Positions 15,932-24,651 of a stretch of DNA of 64,000 bases are shown here, piece after piece. The position numbers were made by a program, and so were the translations under genes. Source of the stretch: Planctomycetaceae bacterium (GTDB lineage: Bacteria > Planctomycetota > Planctomycetia > Pirellulales > PNKZ01). The notes beneath the pieces were generated by a model that was not told the DNA's origin, ran no database searches, and was given only the letters and a program-made list of their open reading frames with translations. The stretch spans positions 62,001-126,000 of the forward strand of contig JAEUIN010000407.1 in the NCBI GenBank assembly GCA_016793115.1, given 5' to 3'. Each line of letters opens with the position of its first letter. Positions within the stretch are counted from its first letter, which is position 1.

Positions 15932-18586
15932 ATGGAGGCCGCAACCCGAGTCGACCGACGCCTTCAGGCCATCCGCGAATCACTCGCGAGCCGCGCGTCG
16001 ACTCTCTTGGCTTCGTCTTCCCGCCTCTCTACCCACTGCTTAGCTTTGACAAACAACGGACCCGACTCGCCCGACCCGAATCAACAACCCGGTGATCGTC
16101 CTTCGCGTCGCCGTCGTCGCGGCGGCCGCGGACGCCGCCGCGGCGCTCGTTCGCCGGAGGGACAGGCACGCGACGATCAAGCGCAAGAAGGTCGTCCGCC
16201 GCAGGGAAGTCCTCCGCAAAGCCGTTCTCCGCAATCGCGTCCTCAGTCGCAGCGCGACGTTGAGCGACCTGCCGGATCGAGCGGTGCGCCACGCGGCTAT
16301 CTCGCGGCCGACGATCTCGACGACGATTTTGACGACGATTTTGACGACTTTGAAGATGCGCCGCCCGCGCAATCTCGTCCGCCCCAACGCTCGCAGCCTC
16401 CGCAAACGGGCGGACAACGGTCGCATTCGCGCGAAAGCCGCCCGCAGCAGGGCCGCCCGCAACAAGGCCGTCCCCAACAATCGCGTGGTCAGCGTCGTTC
16501 CGAACAAGGTGGAAGCGAGCAAGGCGATACGGGCGCGGGGCGCGGGCAACAGGGCCGTTCCCAGGAAGGACGTAAGCCGGAAGGTCGACGACAAGATGCG
16601 CCGCGGCAAGGCGGCCCCTCGCGTGGTCGTTCGCAACTGCCGCCGCATCCTGAGCACACCGGCCGCGAGCCTCCGATAAGTGATTGGCTTGATGACCTCG
16701 ATCATGATTTGATCGACCACGACTTCGAAGAAGTCGAACCGACTTCGCCGCCGCCTCCTCGCTCACGAGATGCGCGACCGCCGCGTCCGCAACAAGGGGA
16801 TCGAGAGAGCGGGCGTAAACCTCCTCAAGGGGAAGGAAATCGCCGCGCCGAAGGGCGTGCTCAGGAAGGTCGACGAGAAACTCGCCCACAGGGGCAGTCC
16901 CGTGCGCAAGGCGAATCGCGTCAAGGCGACAGCCGTTCCGACGCCGAGCCGCGGTCTCGCCGTGAGGCTCGCCCGCGTCCGGAGCGTCCTCCGCAACGCC
17001 GCGACGACCAAACTCCGCCCCGTACAGTTCACGACGACGTCGAACGCGATGTGCCCCCGCCGCCCGATGTTGAGTCGCGCCGCGCCGACGCTCCTGCCGG
17101 GCACCGTGAACGTGAGCCGCGTCGGGAACGAGGTGACCGAGAGGGACGTCGCGACCGCGATCGTGGTGGACGACGCGATAAGCGTGGCGGCCGCGACGAT
17201 CGGTCGCGCCGCGAACCGGTCAGCGACTACGATCCGGATTTCGGCGACGAGCCGTCGCCGGAGAATTCCACGCGCCCGCGTCCCGAACGGACTGAAAAGA
17301 CGTTTACCGGCGGTTTCTCGACGCTCGGCCTTTCCGACGTCACGATGGAAGCTCTCGCCCAGGCCGGCTATGAAGAGCCCTCGCCGATTCAGGCCGGTCT
17401 CATCCCGCGCGCCCTCGCCGGCGTCGACGTATTAGGCCAAGCTCGCACCGGGACGGGCAAAACGGCGTCGTTCGTGTTGCCGATCCTTGAGAAACTCGAT
17501 CCGCACCACGCGCACGCCGCACCGCAAGCCATCGTCATGGTGCCGACGCGCGAACTGGCCGTGCAGGTGAAAGACGAATTCGAGAAGCTCTCGCATGGCC
17601 GCAAGGTGCATATCCTGGCCGTCTACGGCGGGAAGCCGATTCGCCAACAGGTCGAGAGACTCAAGCGCGGCGTCGAAGTCGTCGTCGGCACGCCGGGACG
17701 GGTGCTCGATCATCTTTCACGCGGCACGCTGATGCTGTCGTCGTTGAAGCTCGTCGTGCTCGACGAAGCCGACCGCATGCTCGACATCGGCTTTCGTCCC
17801 GACATCGAGAAGATTCTGCGGCAGTGTCCGCAGTCGCGGCAAACGCTGTTGCTCAGCGCCACGGTTCCGCCGCCGGTCGAGAAGTTGGCGAAGCGCTACA
17901 TGCGCGATCCCGAAACGATGAACTTCTCGCCGACCGACGTCTCGGCCGATACGATCGAGCAGTTTTATTTCACGGTCGACGCCGATAAGAAATTCGACTT
18001 GCTCGTTAAGCTGCTGCAGCGCGAGAACCCGACTCAGTCGATTATTTTCTGCCGTACTAAGCGCGGTACTGAGAAGATTCACCACCACTTGGAGAAGCGC
18101 GTGGAAGGCTCGGCCTGCATCCACGGCGACTTGTCTCAGAGCGTGCGCGATCGCGTCATGGCCGCGTTCCGAGACGGGCGCGTGAAGCACCTTGTGGCGA
18201 CCGACGTCGTCGGCCGCGGCATCGACGTAAGCAACATTTCACACATCATCAACTACGACGTGCCGGCTTTTTGCGACGACTACGTTCATCGCGTGGGACG
18301 CACCGGCCGTATGGGACGCGAAGGCGTCGCGTTCACATTCGTCACTCCCGAAGAGGGCGGCGAGTTGACGCGAATCGAAATCCGCATCGATAAGCTCCTT
18401 CAGCGCGACGAGATCGAAGGCTTCGAAGCCTCGAAGAAAGTGCGTCGGCTCGATCCGGAAGCGGCGCGGGCCGCGGCCGAGGCGGCCAGTACGAAGTACA
18501 TCACGAGCGACGTCGGGTTCGGCGAAGAGCCGGAAGGGGGCCCGCCGAAGTCGCCGCCGAAGAAGAAGTACCGCCGAGCTCTATAG
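15932..18586 (+). CDS. DEAD-box RNA helicase with a ~400-residue disordered Arg/Gln/Pro-rich N-terminus
   Basis: An ATP-dependent RNA helicase of the RhlE/CsdA type, 884 residues from ATG 15932; a TTG at 16046 (LTNNGPDSPDPNQQ) is an alternative start 38 residues in. Residues ~50-450 are low-complexity R/Q/P/G/S/D sequence interrupted by two acidic motifs (DDLDDDFDDDFDDFEDAPP, and WLDDLDHDLIDHDFEEVEP). The helicase core then starts: Q-motif GYEEPSPIQ, motif I ARTGTGKT (~504), DEAD (~611-614), SAT, and motif VI HRVGRTGRMGR. Typical DEAD-box proteins carry their disordered extension at the C-terminus. Likely in RNA metabolism or ribosome assembly, possibly forming condensates. Confidence 0.9.
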   Translation: MEAATRVDRRLQAIRESLASRASTLLASSSRLSTHCLALTNNGPDSPDPNQQPGDRPSRRRRRGGRGRRRGARSPEGQARDDQAQEGRPPQGSPPQSRSPQSRPQSQRDVERPAGSSGAPRGYLAADDLDDDFDDDFDDFEDAPPAQSRPPQRSQPPQTGGQRSHSRESRPQQGRPQQGRPQQSRGQRRSEQGGSEQGDTGAGRGQQGRSQEGRKPEGRRQDAPRQGGPSRGRSQLPPHPEHTGREPPISDWLDDLDHDLIDHDFEEVEPTSPPPPRSRDARPPRPQQGDRESGRKPPQGEGNRRAEGRAQEGRRETRPQGQSRAQGESRQGDSRSDAEPRSRREARPRPERPPQRRDDQTPPRTVHDDVERDVPPPPDVESRRADAPAGHREREPRRERGDREGRRDRDRGGRRDKRGGRDDRSRREPVSDYDPDFGDEPSPENSTRPRPERTEKTFTGGFSTLGLSDVTMEALAQAGYEEPSPIQAGLIPRALAGVDVLGQARTGTGKTASFVLPILEKLDPHHAHAAPQAIVMVPTRELAVQVKDEFEKLSHGRKVHILAVYGGKPIRQQVERLKRGVEVVVGTPGRVLDHLSRGTLMLSSLKLVVLDEADRMLDIGFRPDIEKILRQCPQSRQTLLLSATVPPPVEKLAKRYMRDPETMNFSPTDVSADTIEQFYFTVDADKKFDLLVKLLQRENPTQSIIFCRTKRGTEKIHHHLEKRVEGSACIHGDLSQSVRDRVMAAFRDGRVKHLVATDVVGRGIDVSNISHIINYDVPAFCDDYVHRVGRTGRMGREGVAFTFVTPEEGGELTRIEIRIDKLLQRDEIEGFEASKKVRRLDPEAARAAAEAASTKYITSDVGFGEEPEGGPPKSPPKKKYRRAL

Positions 18587-18596
18587 GGGAACGCCG

Positions 18597-18666
18597 AAAG
18601 TCCAAATGCATAACGCAAAATGAGAAACCGCCTAGTCGCGACTCGATCGTTTTGCTTTTGGACGTT
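18597..18666. repeat. AAAGTCCAAATGC-word inverted repeat overlapping a signal peptide
   Basis: AAAGTCCAAATGC (18597-18609) pairs imperfectly (11/13) with GCTTTTGGACGTT (18654-18666). The word resembles AAAAGTCAAAATGC at 59918. The right arm lies inside the next gene and encodes the signal-peptide core FCFWTFAF. Confidence 0.45.
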
Positions 18667-19942
18667 TGCGTTTTGTCTCCCGATTGCCGCTGCCGGCGCA
18701 GTGCAAGACTTCGATCCGACTCGTGCGAAAGCCGGTGGGCTGCGCGAACTTGTCGGTCAGCATCTTACGCTCTACACCGATTTGCCTTCGTCGCCCTCGG
18801 TCGACGAGTTGCCGCAAGTGTTCGACGCCGCCGTGCCTCAGTGGGCTCGCTATTTCTGTGTCGACGAAGCCCGGCTCGCCGACTGGAGGATGCGCGGATT
18901 CCTGATCGTCGACAAAGAGCGTTTTCGCGCCGTCGGCGCCGTTCCCGACTCGTTGCCGAACTTCCCGCACGGCTATTCAGCCGGCTTCGACCTGTGGTTG
19001 TTCGATCAACCAAGCGACTATTATCGTCGCCATTTGCTGCTTCACGAGGGAACGCACGGCTTTATGAACACCGTGCTCGGCGGCTGCGGCGCGTCGTGGT
19101 ATATGGAAGGCGTCGCCGAGTTCGCGGGCACTCATCGTTGGGCCGACGGCAAGCTGCAACTCGGTGTGATGCCGCGCTCCCGCGACGAGGTTCCGTATTG
19201 GGGCCGCATCGCCTCGATCAAAGCGGATGTCGCCGCAGGCAAAGTCCGCCGCTTCGGCGACCTCGTTAACGACTCCATCCGCGGCTTCGACGACGTCGGC
19301 TCCTATTCCTGGTGTTGGGCGCTGGCGACCTTTCTCGACGGACATCCGCGCTACCAGGCCCGCTTTCGCGAGCTGCAAAAGAGTGTGACGGAGCCGCAGT
19401 TCAACGCGATTGCGCGACGACTTTTTGCCGACGATTTGTCTCAGCTTAACGAAGAGTGGCTGATCTTCGTCAACGAATTAGAGTACGGCGCCGACGTCGG
19501 ACGCGCCGCGATCCACTTTCAGCTCGGCCGGACGCTCGACCCGGCGGGAACGAAGATCGGAGTGGCCGTCGATCGGGGTTGGCAATCAAGCGGCGTTCGA
19601 CTTGAAGCCGGCAAGACGTATCGCCTTCGCGCTTCGGGTCGCTATCGGATCGGCTCGTCGATCGTCGACGGAGTGACGAAGTCGTGGCCCTGCGAGGCGG
19701 GCGGAATCACGCTGCGCTACTATCGCGGAAGGCCGCTCGGCGAGTTGCTCACGGCCGTCGAGCCGGACGAACTTCCCCCCGGTGAGCTCCCGGCGATGTC
19801 GAAGCCGACGCCGATCGGCCTCGGGGCCGAACTCAAGCCGACCCGCTCCGGCACGCTCTATTTGCGGATCAACGAATCGAACGCCGACTTGGCCGATAAC
19901 TCGGGCGCGCTGACCGTGGAGATCATGAGCATGAGCCGATAA
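18620..19942 (+). CDS. Secreted HExxH peptidase-like protein with C-terminal PA-IL-like lectin domain
   Basis: A 440-residue exported protein (signal peptide ending CLPIAAAGA). The middle carries a gluzincin-type motif, HEGTH (LLLHEGTHGFMNTVLGG), with a downstream glutamate in WYMEGVAEF, so a zinc-peptidase fold is likely. The C-terminal ~130 residues (VRLEAGKTYRLRASGRY... LYLRINESNADLADNSGALTVEI) match the pattern of PA-IL/LecA-like beta-sandwich domains, which bind galactosides. The combination suggests a surface or periplasmic enzyme targeted to glycans. The signal peptide is partly encoded by a repeat arm, so the exact start is uncertain. Confidence 0.7.
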   Translation: MRNRLVATRSFCFWTFAFCLPIAAAGAVQDFDPTRAKAGGLRELVGQHLTLYTDLPSSPSVDELPQVFDAAVPQWARYFCVDEARLADWRMRGFLIVDKERFRAVGAVPDSLPNFPHGYSAGFDLWLFDQPSDYYRRHLLLHEGTHGFMNTVLGGCGASWYMEGVAEFAGTHRWADGKLQLGVMPRSRDEVPYWGRIASIKADVAAGKVRRFGDLVNDSIRGFDDVGSYSWCWALATFLDGHPRYQARFRELQKSVTEPQFNAIARRLFADDLSQLNEEWLIFVNELEYGADVGRAAIHFQLGRTLDPAGTKIGVAVDRGWQSSGVRLEAGKTYRLRASGRYRIGSSIVDGVTKSWPCEAGGITLRYYRGRPLGELLTAVEPDELPPGELPAMSKPTPIGLGAELKPTRSGTLYLRINESNADLADNSGALTVEIMSMSR

Positions 19943-20015
19943 ATGCAAAGTTATTGCCCTGATAAGTGCCGGGAGGGCTATGGCGGGGATGCCGGCCTGC
20001 CAAGTGGTCTCCCGG

Positions 20016-20021
20016 TACAAT
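20016..20021 (+). promoter_or_regulatory. Putative -10 hexamer TACAAT immediately before rarA
   Basis: TACAAT ends 6 bp before the rarA ATG (20028), so transcription would begin at or next to the start codon, consistent with a leaderless mRNA. No good -35 is visible. Confidence 0.35.
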
Positions 20022-20027
20022 TTCCGC

Positions 20028-21386
20028 ATGAGTTCTAAGTGGATCGATCAGTCGCCGTCGTTGTTTGCCGAAGCCGAGGCCGCCGAGCGGATGAAGGCGG
20101 CCCCGTTGGCTGCTCGGATGCGACCGCGCTCGCTCGATGAGTTTGCCGGGCAGAAGCACTTTCTGGCCGAAGGAAAGCTTCTGCGGCGTCTCATCGCCGC
20201 CGACCGTCTCGGTTCGGTGATCTTCTATGGCCCACCGGGGACTGGAAAAACGACGCTTGCTCAGCTTCTGGCCGGCGCTACGAAATGCCGCTTTCAACAA
20301 GTCAACGCTGTAACGGCCGGCGTCAAGGACTTGCGAGAATTATTGGACGCGGCCCGCGACCGGCTTTCTGCCGGCGGGCAGCGCACGTTGCTTTTCGTCG
20401 ACGAGATCCATCGCTTCAACAAGGCTCAGCAAGACGTGCTGCTGCCGGACGTGGAGGACGGCGGCATCGTCCTCGTCGGCGCGACGACGCAGAACCCGTT
20501 CTTCGCACTCACAAGTGCTCTCGTTAGTCGTAGTCGCGTGTTTGAATTCAAACCGCTCTCCCGCGAGGATATCAAGGGATTGTTGCGACGGGCTGCGACC
20601 GACGAATCGCGTGGGCTCGGTCGCTATCAAGTGCGGTTGCATGACGACGCCGTCGAGTTTCTCGCCGCGGTGTGCGACGGCGACGCTCGCCGCGCCCTTT
20701 CGGCACTCGAAGTCGGAGTGCTTTCGGCGACGCAGCGCCCCGTTGAATTCACCAAAGAGCTTGCCGAAGAGTCGATCCAAAAGAAGGCCATCGAATACGA
20801 TCGCTCCGGCGACGCGCATTACGACGCCGCCAGTGCGCTGATCAAAAGTATCCGCGGCAGCGATCCCGATGCGGCCGTCTATTGGCTGGCCCGCATGCTC
20901 GAGGCGGGCGAAGACGTGCGGTTTCTCGCCCGACGGATCGTGATCTCCGCCAGCGAAGACATCGGCAATGCCGACCCGCAGGCCTTACCGCTGGCCGTGG
21001 CGGCGATGCAGTCGTGCGAGTTCGTCGGACTGCCGGAATGTCAATTACCGCTTGCGCAGGCGGTGACATATCTCGCCTGCGCGCCGAAATCGAATGCGGC
21101 GACGCTTGCCATCGGCGCCGCGCGAGCTGACGTCGTCGAAGGCCGCTTGCTGCCGGTGCCGGTTCATCTCCGCGATCGCCATTACGGCGGGGCGAGACGA
21201 CTCGGTCATGGTGAAGGGTACGAGTATGCGCACGATGCGGAGGGGGGCGTCGCCGCGCAGGACTATCTCGGCGTCGATAAGACCTATTATCATCCTGTGC
21301 CCCGCGGTTTCGAAGCGGAGCTTGGCCGCCGCCTCGAAGCGATTCGCGAAAAACTACGCTCGGCGAAGCGGTCTAATGAGTCGTGA
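20028..21386 (+). CDS. rarA: Replication-associated recombination protein A (MgsA/Mgs1/WRNIP1 family AAA ATPase)
   Basis: A 452-residue ATPase acting at stalled replication forks. The N-terminal MRPRSLDEFAGQKHFL, Walker A YGPPGTGKTTLAQ, Walker B LLFVDEIHRFNKAQQD and sensor 1 VGATTQNPFF are all diagnostic; the C-terminal tetramerisation domain (SIRGSDPDAAVYWLARMLEAGED, then GYEYAHDAEGG) is complete. ATG 20028 (MSSKWIDQ) was chosen over an in-frame ATG 48 bp upstream because homologues start near here and a -10-like hexamer lies directly before it. Confidence 0.95.
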   Translation: MSSKWIDQSPSLFAEAEAAERMKAAPLAARMRPRSLDEFAGQKHFLAEGKLLRRLIAADRLGSVIFYGPPGTGKTTLAQLLAGATKCRFQQVNAVTAGVKDLRELLDAARDRLSAGGQRTLLFVDEIHRFNKAQQDVLLPDVEDGGIVLVGATTQNPFFALTSALVSRSRVFEFKPLSREDIKGLLRRAATDESRGLGRYQVRLHDDAVEFLAAVCDGDARRALSALEVGVLSATQRPVEFTKELAEESIQKKAIEYDRSGDAHYDAASALIKSIRGSDPDAAVYWLARMLEAGEDVRFLARRIVISASEDIGNADPQALPLAVAAMQSCEFVGLPECQLPLAQAVTYLACAPKSNAATLAIGAARADVVEGRLLPVPVHLRDRHYGGARRLGHGEGYEYAHDAEGGVAAQDYLGVDKTYYHPVPRGFEAELGRRLEAIREKLRSAKRSNES

Positions 21387-21669
21387 TGCCTGAGTTTCCG
21401 TGTAGCTCGAACCTCTGGTCGCCGTTTTTGTTCTAAGTCATTTATGTTAAAGGGCTTGTGTTTTGTTCCGGCGGCGGGTTTGCCAAGTAAGCGAACTCCT
21501 TCTAAATGGTTTGAATTGCCTACCGTACTGACATAGGTGCAAATTCGCACTCTTTGTAGAATCGCGAGCCCCGAATCGGCGTTTGGGGGCGTCGAAGCAA
21601 GGAGCTTCGATTGAGGCGAACGATTGCGAGCGGCCCGGCGGACGCTCACCGAGTCAAGGAGGACGCGGC

Positions 21670-23034
21670 GTGCAGTTCATCAAAACGATTTGCGTCCTCA
21701 CGGTGTTAGGCGCGCTTGGCTACGGCGCGTATACGACGCTGACAAGTAGTCCGCCGGTTGAGCCGCCGCTGGATGCGGCCAACTGGGACAGTCCGCCCGA
21801 TGTCGAACTCCCGGCGGGCCTTGGTCCGCCGTCGGCAAGCTTCGCGTCGTCGCCGCCCGGCGGTGCGGCGCCGCGCTACAACGCGACTTCTTCCACTTCG
21901 GCCGCTCCGCTTTCCACGCCTTCGTCGACCGGATCAAGGGAGCTTACCGGCGCGCCCTCTTCCACCGGACCGACGCCGGGAACCGCCCGCATTGCGCCGG
22001 GCGGCCCGATCACCGGCGCTTCGATCACCAATGTTCGTCCGCTCGATGCGCCGTCGGCATCGCCGTATCCCTCGACCAACGTTGCGCCAGGTCCGCTCGA
22101 CGGGGGCGTTCATTTCGCAGGCGGCGCGCCGACCGACTCGGACGCCGGCAAGGCTGCTCCCATGACGGCGGTTCCGTACGTAACCCCGCCGAGTTCATCG
22201 TCGCCCTCTGCACCGACCTCGACGCAGACACTTTCCGGTCCGCAACTCGCCTCGGCAAGCGGCGTCGTGCCGCAGTCGTACACGGCCCCCACGGCCACTC
22301 CTTCGACCGCGACGAGTCCTGGCAAGGAATCGGCGGCGCAAGCCATGCAGAAGGTGCAAACGCTGGCGGCGGAGAACAAATTAGCCGAAGCCCTCGACGA
22401 ACTAAGTCAGTGGTTCGATCATCCGTCGCTGAGCACCGAGGAAAGCGGCCAAGTCCAAACAATGCTCGACCAATTGGCGGGTGCGGTGATCTATTCTCGC
22501 GAGCATTTACTGGAACCGCCGCACACGGTCGCCCAAGGCGAAACGTTGCAGGCCGTCGCCCAGCGTTATCAGATCCCTGCCGAACTGTTGATGAAGATCA
22601 ACGGCATCGCCGATCCTCTTTACTTGCCGTCCGGCACGCAACTAAAAGTTCTCAAAGGCCCGTTCGATGCGCTGGTCGACAAGAGTCGCGGCCAGCTTAC
22701 GTTGTTCCTGGAAGGGATGTACGCCGGGAGCTTCCCGATCGGCCTCGGCCTGGACTTGAAACTTCCCGACGGCACCTACGGCGTTTCGGCCAAGTTAGTC
22801 AATCCGACGTTTCAAGCGGCCGACGGCGTCGTCGCGGCCGACGACCCGAACAATCCGCTCGGCGAACGCTGGATCGACCTCGGCGGCGGTCAAGGCATCC
22901 ACGGCCGCCCGGCGAGCATGGCCGGTAATCTCCCACAAAACGGCGGGCGGGGCATGATCTACCTGTCGAACCGTCAGGATGAAGACGTATACGACATTCT
23001 CTCGGTGGGATCGAAGGTCATGATTCGGCCGTAG
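21670..23034 (+). CDS. Membrane-anchored LysM protein with an L,D-transpeptidase-like domain lacking the catalytic Cys
   Basis: 454 residues from GTG 21670, preceded by AAGGAGG at 7-base spacing. The N-terminal anchor is FIKTICVLTVLGALGYGAY; residues ~35-220 are Pro/Ser/Thr-rich and disordered; a LysM domain (HTVAQGETLQAVAQRYQIPAELLMKIN...) is at ~285-330; and a YkuD-like domain follows (DKSRGQLTLFLEGMYAGSFPIGLG...). H411 in GIHGRP is kept, but the expected S-[HR]-G-C reads GRGM, with Met429 in place of the nucleophilic cysteine. A catalytically dead, peptidoglycan- or glycan-binding envelope protein is the likeliest reading. Confidence 0.8.
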   Translation: MQFIKTICVLTVLGALGYGAYTTLTSSPPVEPPLDAANWDSPPDVELPAGLGPPSASFASSPPGGAAPRYNATSSTSAAPLSTPSSTGSRELTGAPSSTGPTPGTARIAPGGPITGASITNVRPLDAPSASPYPSTNVAPGPLDGGVHFAGGAPTDSDAGKAAPMTAVPYVTPPSSSSPSAPTSTQTLSGPQLASASGVVPQSYTAPTATPSTATSPGKESAAQAMQKVQTLAAENKLAEALDELSQWFDHPSLSTEESGQVQTMLDQLAGAVIYSREHLLEPPHTVAQGETLQAVAQRYQIPAELLMKINGIADPLYLPSGTQLKVLKGPFDALVDKSRGQLTLFLEGMYAGSFPIGLGLDLKLPDGTYGVSAKLVNPTFQAADGVVAADDPNNPLGERWIDLGGGQGIHGRPASMAGNLPQNGGRGMIYLSNRQDEDVYDILSVGSKVMIRP

Positions 23035-23049
23035 GCCGACGATTGGTCA

Positions 23050-23138
23050 TCGGTTGTCAGTTGTCAGCGGCACCCGGTAAAGTGGTGCGACTTCGGCGAC
23101 GTCGTTTCGACGTCCGAAAACTGAAAACTGGCAACCGA
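23050..23138. repeat. Word-type inverted repeat (TTGTCAG word)
   Basis: TCGGTTGTCAGTTGTCAG (23050-23067) pairs with CTGAAAACTGGCAACCGA (23121-23138), 17 of 18 positions counting one G-U. It fills the gap between the LysM gene and pyrE and may act as a terminator or RNA-processing site. Confidence 0.6.
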
Positions 23139-23149
23139 AAAAACATCTC

Positions 23150-23716
23150 ATGTATCAACCTGCCGCTCTCCACGCGCTGATCGAACAACGGGCACTCAAG
23201 CGGGGCGACTTCACGCTGGCTTCCGGGAAGAAGTCGTCGTACTTCCTGAATTGCAAGCAAGTTACGCTCGATTCATTCGGTGCGAAGCTGATCGGCGAAG
23301 GCATTTTGGACTTATTGCGGCAAGACGCGCCGTTGCCGAAAGCGGTCGGCGGCATGTCGATCGGAGCCGACCCGATTACCGCCTCGGTGGTCACGGTGGC
23401 CGGGTATGAAAGCGTGCCGTTGTTGGGCTTCCTCGTCCGCAAGGAAACCAAGGACCACGGCGCGACCGCGGCGAAGTATATCGAAGGTCCAGTCGCCCGC
23501 GGCGACGACGTCGTGATTGTGGAAGACGTCGTTACGACCGGCGGCTCGTCGCTGTTGGCGATCGAACGCTGCCTCGACTACGGCCTCAAAGTTCGCGGCG
23601 TCATCGCGATCGTTGATCGCCTGGAAGGAGGTCGAGAGGCCTTCGCCGCGAAGGGGTATTGGTGTAAGAGTCTGTTCACGATCCGCGACTTTGGAATCGA
23701 ACCGCCGGTCGGCTAA
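23150..23716 (+). CDS. pyrE: Orotate phosphoribosyltransferase
   Basis: Joins orotate to PRPP to make OMP in de novo pyrimidine synthesis. 188 residues, the usual length for the short form. Features are FTLASGKKSSYFLNCKQVTL at the N-terminus, the loop lysine region LVRKETKDHGATAAKYIEG, and the PRPP-binding motif VVIVEDVVTTGGSSLLAIE. It is alone here rather than in a pyr operon, with a hairpin repeat just upstream. Confidence 0.95.
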   Translation: MYQPAALHALIEQRALKRGDFTLASGKKSSYFLNCKQVTLDSFGAKLIGEGILDLLRQDAPLPKAVGGMSIGADPITASVVTVAGYESVPLLGFLVRKETKDHGATAAKYIEGPVARGDDVVIVEDVVTTGGSSLLAIERCLDYGLKVRGVIAIVDRLEGGREAFAAKGYWCKSLFTIRDFGIEPPVG

Positions 23717-23790
23717 GCGTCGAGATTCGGGCGCGGTGATGGACGATGAGTTGTCTTTGGGGGCCGATGCAGAATAACTAGCGCCCGCTT

Positions 23791-24513
23791 ATGGAAACTT
23801 CCCTTCACCGTGAACTCAAAAATTTTTACGCAGGCGAAGACGCGCGGACCGAAGTTCGGCTCGGGAAATATAGGATCGACGTCGTCCGCAACGAGGAGTT
23901 GATCGAAATCCAGCACGGTTCGCTGGCCGCATTGCGCGACAAGGTCCGAGCCCTCACCGCCGACTACGACGTTCGGGTTGTTAAGCCGATCGTCGTTCGT
24001 AAGACTCTTGTCAAGCTGGCAAGCCGTGGAGGGAAAGTCGTCGAACGTCGCACCAGTCCCAAACGCGGCAAGTTGCTCGACGTGTTCGACGAACTGATTT
24101 ATTGGCGGCGCGTCTTTCCGCATTCCCGATTGACGCTTGAAGTCGTACTTGTCGATATGGAAGAGTTGCGATTTCCCGGCCGCAACCGCCGCCGTCGTTG
24201 GCGTCGGCGCAACGAGTACGAAGTTGAAGATCAAAAACTTGTGTGCGTCCACGAGACATTTTCATTTCGGCTCGGCGCGGATCTTATCGCGTTATTGCCC
24301 GTCGGGCTACCGGTCCCGTTTCACTCCGGTCACGTCGCCGCCGGTCTCGGCATCCCGCGCTCGGTGGGGCAAAGGATCGTCTACTGCCTGCGCGAAATGG
24401 GATTGCTCGTTCAGGTCGGCAAGGAGCGCAATGCTCGTCTTTACGGTCACGTCGCGCCGTCGCCGACGCCGCCTCCGTCGGTCAAGAAAACCCGTCGCAA
24501 GCGTGCGGCGTAG
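23791..24513 (+). CDS. Uncharacterised protein: PD-(D/E)XK-nuclease-like N-terminus plus winged-helix-like C-terminus
   Basis: 240 residues, no family recognised with certainty. The N-terminus (TEVRLGKYRIDVVRNEELIEIQHGSLAALRDKV) has the spacing of a restriction-endonuclease-like core: D30 in a beta hairpin, then E39-x-Q41 on the next strand, with Q in place of the usual lysine. Residues ~130-150 are strongly basic (GRNRRRRWRRRN). Residues ~175-215 (GHVAAGLGIPRSVGQRIVYCLREMGLL...RNARLYG) look like a winged helix-turn-helix. The tail is Pro/Lys-rich. Consistent with a DNA-binding nuclease or nuclease-derived regulator; this is inference. Confidence 0.6.
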   Translation: METSLHRELKNFYAGEDARTEVRLGKYRIDVVRNEELIEIQHGSLAALRDKVRALTADYDVRVVKPIVVRKTLVKLASRGGKVVERRTSPKRGKLLDVFDELIYWRRVFPHSRLTLEVVLVDMEELRFPGRNRRRRWRRRNEYEVEDQKLVCVHETFSFRLGADLIALLPVGLPVPFHSGHVAAGLGIPRSVGQRIVYCLREMGLLVQVGKERNARLYGHVAPSPTPPPSVKKTRRKRAA

Positions 24514-24516
24514 CTT

Positions 24517-24532
24517 CAAGGGCCGGCCCTTG
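24517..24532. promoter_or_regulatory. Perfect 16-bp palindrome
   Basis: CAAGGGCCGGCCCTTG, three bases after the stop of the nuclease-like gene. No T tract follows, so it could be an operator-type site or a weak 3'-end hairpin. Confidence 0.3.
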
Positions 24533-24651
24533 TGACCAGCGAAGCAAACGAATACCCTGACGGTGCGATTTGTTCGGCAGATAGACGCAGTTTGCCCCAT
24601 CGCCCGACTCCTACCTTTGCGTCGCTTCCGATTTCTTCTTCGCCGTAACTC

